From NCBI GenBank assembly GCA_016709865.1, contig JADJLX010000005.1, positions 1,798,001 to 1,862,000 on the forward strand: DNA of 64,000 nt. Reading direction: 5' to 3'. The translations under genes and the position numbers were made by a program. Below the pieces are notes generated by a model. It had not been told where the DNA came from and did not search any database. It saw only the letters and a program-made list of their open reading frames with translations. Source of the DNA: Bacteroidales bacterium. GTDB taxonomy: Bacteria; Bacteroidota; Bacteroidia; Bacteroidales; VadinHA17. Shown here one piece after another: positions 62,546 through 64,000 of this stretch (within the stretch, counting starts at the first letter, position 1; every line of letters begins with the position of its first letter).

Positions 62546-64000
62546 TTAGAAAGTTATTTTCACATTACCTCCAAAAAACCTTGAGCTTGGTCCTGCTGAA
62601 AACTCCCCGAAATCTGAAAGCAGATCATTACCATAGTTTGTAGCCTCAGGGTCAACAAAATTATTTGTTGCCGGTGTCCACATCAGAAGATTCCTGCCGA
62701 CTACGCCAAATTCAAGACCTTTTAGCGGTGTCTTTGCAATCAGATTTTTTGGAACTGAATAAGAGAGTGTAACCTCACGAAGCTTCAGAAAGGTTTTGTC
62801 AAGAACCATGTTCTCATACATTAATGTATTGGTTGAGTGGTTGTAGTATGAATACATAGCTGTTCCAAGGATCGGAATATCATTCTCAACATAAGTGTTG
62901 CCCACAGCTCTTACGGAATTGGGAACAATGAAGGGCTGCCTTTCATTGTAAACAGTTAGTGACGAATTGCCATCAAATGCAAGCATCTCAGCTGTGTTGC
63001 TCCAGAAACTGCCACCCTGGCGATAATCAAGGACAGTGGAAAGGGATATACCTTTAAAAGTGAACCGGTTATTTAAACCAAGTATAAAATCCGGCTCTCG
63101 TGAACCGACAATCTTTTTGTTTACAGGATCAACCAGTGGCCTGCCGGCACTGTTTACAATTACCTTGCCATCGGCAGTAGTTAAAGCCTGTGGTACTTTG
63201 AAAATACCTAATGGCTGTCCGACTATAGCTACGAAGTCAACACTATAGGCACCTGAAATGCGATATTCCTGAACATCATCCCAGAGTTTTACAACTTTAC
63301 TTCTGTTTTGTGAAAAGGTTGTACTTATTTCCCATTCGAAATTTTTTGTTTCAACCGGTACAAGTAACAGTCTTACTTCAAATCCTTTGTTATCGACCTG
63401 TCCAACATTTCGCGTGTAGGCAGTGAATCTGGTTTCAGGTGCAACACTGGAGGAGATAATCTGATCCTTGGTGCTCTTTAAATAGTAAGCGAAGTCAAGT
63501 CCAGCACGGTTCTTGAGAAATTTGAGGTCTGCACCGAACTCAATATCAGTAGTGATTTCAGGTCTAAGGTTTATATTACCTTCCAGATTGCTTAATGACA
63601 TTCCAAGTTCTCCCCCAACGGGCATATTCAAATTACCAAATCCCAGGAGAATATTAGTCGGAATATACTTTCCATATGTCCTGTATACTGGTGCATCATT
63701 TCCTGTTTGTCCCCAGGCAGCCCTGATTTTGGCATAATCAAGGATATTTCCGTTTTTCAGAGCAGGGATAGCTTCAGTAAGCAAAACTGCACCATTTACC
63801 CCGGCATAGAAATAGCTGTTCTTTTCAGGAGGAAGAGTTGAGGACCAGTCATTCCTGACTGAAAGTGTTGCAAAAGCCCATTCTTTAAAAGAGAGATCAA
63901 ATTGCCCCAGCGCACCTACCAGAATCCTTTCCGATTTGGTTGATGTTGTAACTGGTTTGTCCGATCCGTTACTCAGATTATACCAGTTTGGAACAGCCAG
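62546..64000 (-). CDS. SusC/RagA-family TonB-linked outer-membrane protein, N-terminus outside window
   Basis: The frame is open from base 64000 to the stop at 62546, so 484 residues of the C-terminal barrel are seen; the start lies outside. A TTG at 63784 is inside the gene and is not a start. Barrel signatures include LSVRNDWSSTLP near the beginning, a YAKIRAAWGQTGND block, LRPEITTDIEFGADLKFL, GVVGRNLLMWTPATNNFVDP, and the aromatic-ending RFFGGNVKITF. With the SusD gene 20 bases downstream it forms a nutrient-uptake pair. Confidence 0.93.
   Translation of the reverse strand: MAVPNWYNLSNGSDKPVTTSTKSERILVGALGQFDLSFKEWAFATLSVRNDWSSTLPPEKNSYFYAGVNGAVLLTEAIPALKNGNILDYAKIRAAWGQTGNDAPVYRTYGKYIPTNILLGFGNLNMPVGGELGMSLSNLEGNINLRPEITTDIEFGADLKFLKNRAGLDFAYYLKSTKDQIISSSVAPETRFTAYTRNVGQVDNKGFEVRLLLVPVETKNFEWEISTTFSQNRSKVVKLWDDVQEYRISGAYSVDFVAIVGQPLGIFKVPQALTTADGKVIVNSAGRPLVDPVNKKIVGSREPDFILGLNNRFTFKGISLSTVLDYRQGGSFWSNTAEMLAFDGNSSLTVYNERQPFIVPNSVRAVGNTYVENDIPILGTAMYSYYNHSTNTLMYENMVLDKTFLKLREVTLSYSVPKNLIAKTPLKGLEFGVVGRNLLMWTPATNNFVDPEATNYGNDLLSDFGEFSAGPSSRFFGGNVKITF

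Overview
The window looks like a chromosomal segment of a free-living, polysaccharide-degrading member of the Bacteroidota, probably Bacteroidales/Marinilabiliales-like; the exact taxon cannot be read from this piece. Supporting signs are a SusC/SusD pair, DUF4249 and DUF5723 proteins, large fused FtsX-type permeases in tandem, LytTR/LytS signalling, TTTG-N19-TTnnTTTG promoter shapes, few Shine-Dalgarno sequences, and many Tat- or Sec-exported sugar-related oxidoreductases. No rRNA, tRNA, CRISPR array, transposase or phage gene is visible.

Layout. 0-4.1 kb (+): a GH115 alpha-glucuronidase cut by the window edge, a Tat-exported Gfo/Idh/MocA oxidoreductase and a PmoA-like DUF6807 protein, which fits glucuronoxylan use. 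4.2-7.9 kb (-): a compact cobalamin one-carbon module of corrinoid protein, pterin-dependent methyltransferase, a MetV-MetF-like reductase fusion, and a stand-alone methionine-synthase activation domain. 8.1-12.7 kb: zinc-ribbon TM2 and DUF2752 membrane proteins, a PD40 protein, and exported sugar isomerase and oxidoreductase. 12.9-16.0 kb (+): a phospholipid set (PlsC, lipid kinase, HAD phosphatase, YhhN). 16.0-21.3 kb (-): GH172, then an overlapping cluster of YidD, a LolA-like protein, TM2 and two PGSG-motif proteins. 21.5-31.4 kb: an outer-membrane protein, HlyD adaptor, lipoprotein/DUF5723 pair, phosphoesterase, CotH-like protein, SRPBCC, VOC and FabF. 31.4-36 kb (-): GH28, MBL hydrolase, alpha/beta hydrolase, PD40 and a PEGA-like lipoprotein.

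36-42 kb (-): a duplicated set of outer-membrane protein plus zinc-free alcohol/quinone dehydrogenase, with an SDR and small membrane proteins. 42-52.5 kb (-): four consecutive about 790-residue FtsX/MacB-type permeases and a receiver-only response regulator. 52.6-60 kb (-): TonB receptor/DUF4249, serine hydrolase/DUF4386, and a LytS-type kinase with a LytTR regulator. 60.4-64 kb (-): putative lipid-binding lipoprotein, SusD, and SusC (5' end outside the window).

The strongest new signal is regulatory. Five operons between 34 and 58 kb carry, directly upstream of the promoter, the same pair of direct repeats, CCACTTATCA-N10-CCGCTAATCA on the coding strand. The 20-bp offset and the distances to the -33 and -7 boxes are the same in all five. 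The half-sites resemble LytTR binding sites, and the LytS/LytTR pair lies next to the fifth copy. This suggests a locally clustered LytTR regulon of cell-envelope and hydrolytic genes.
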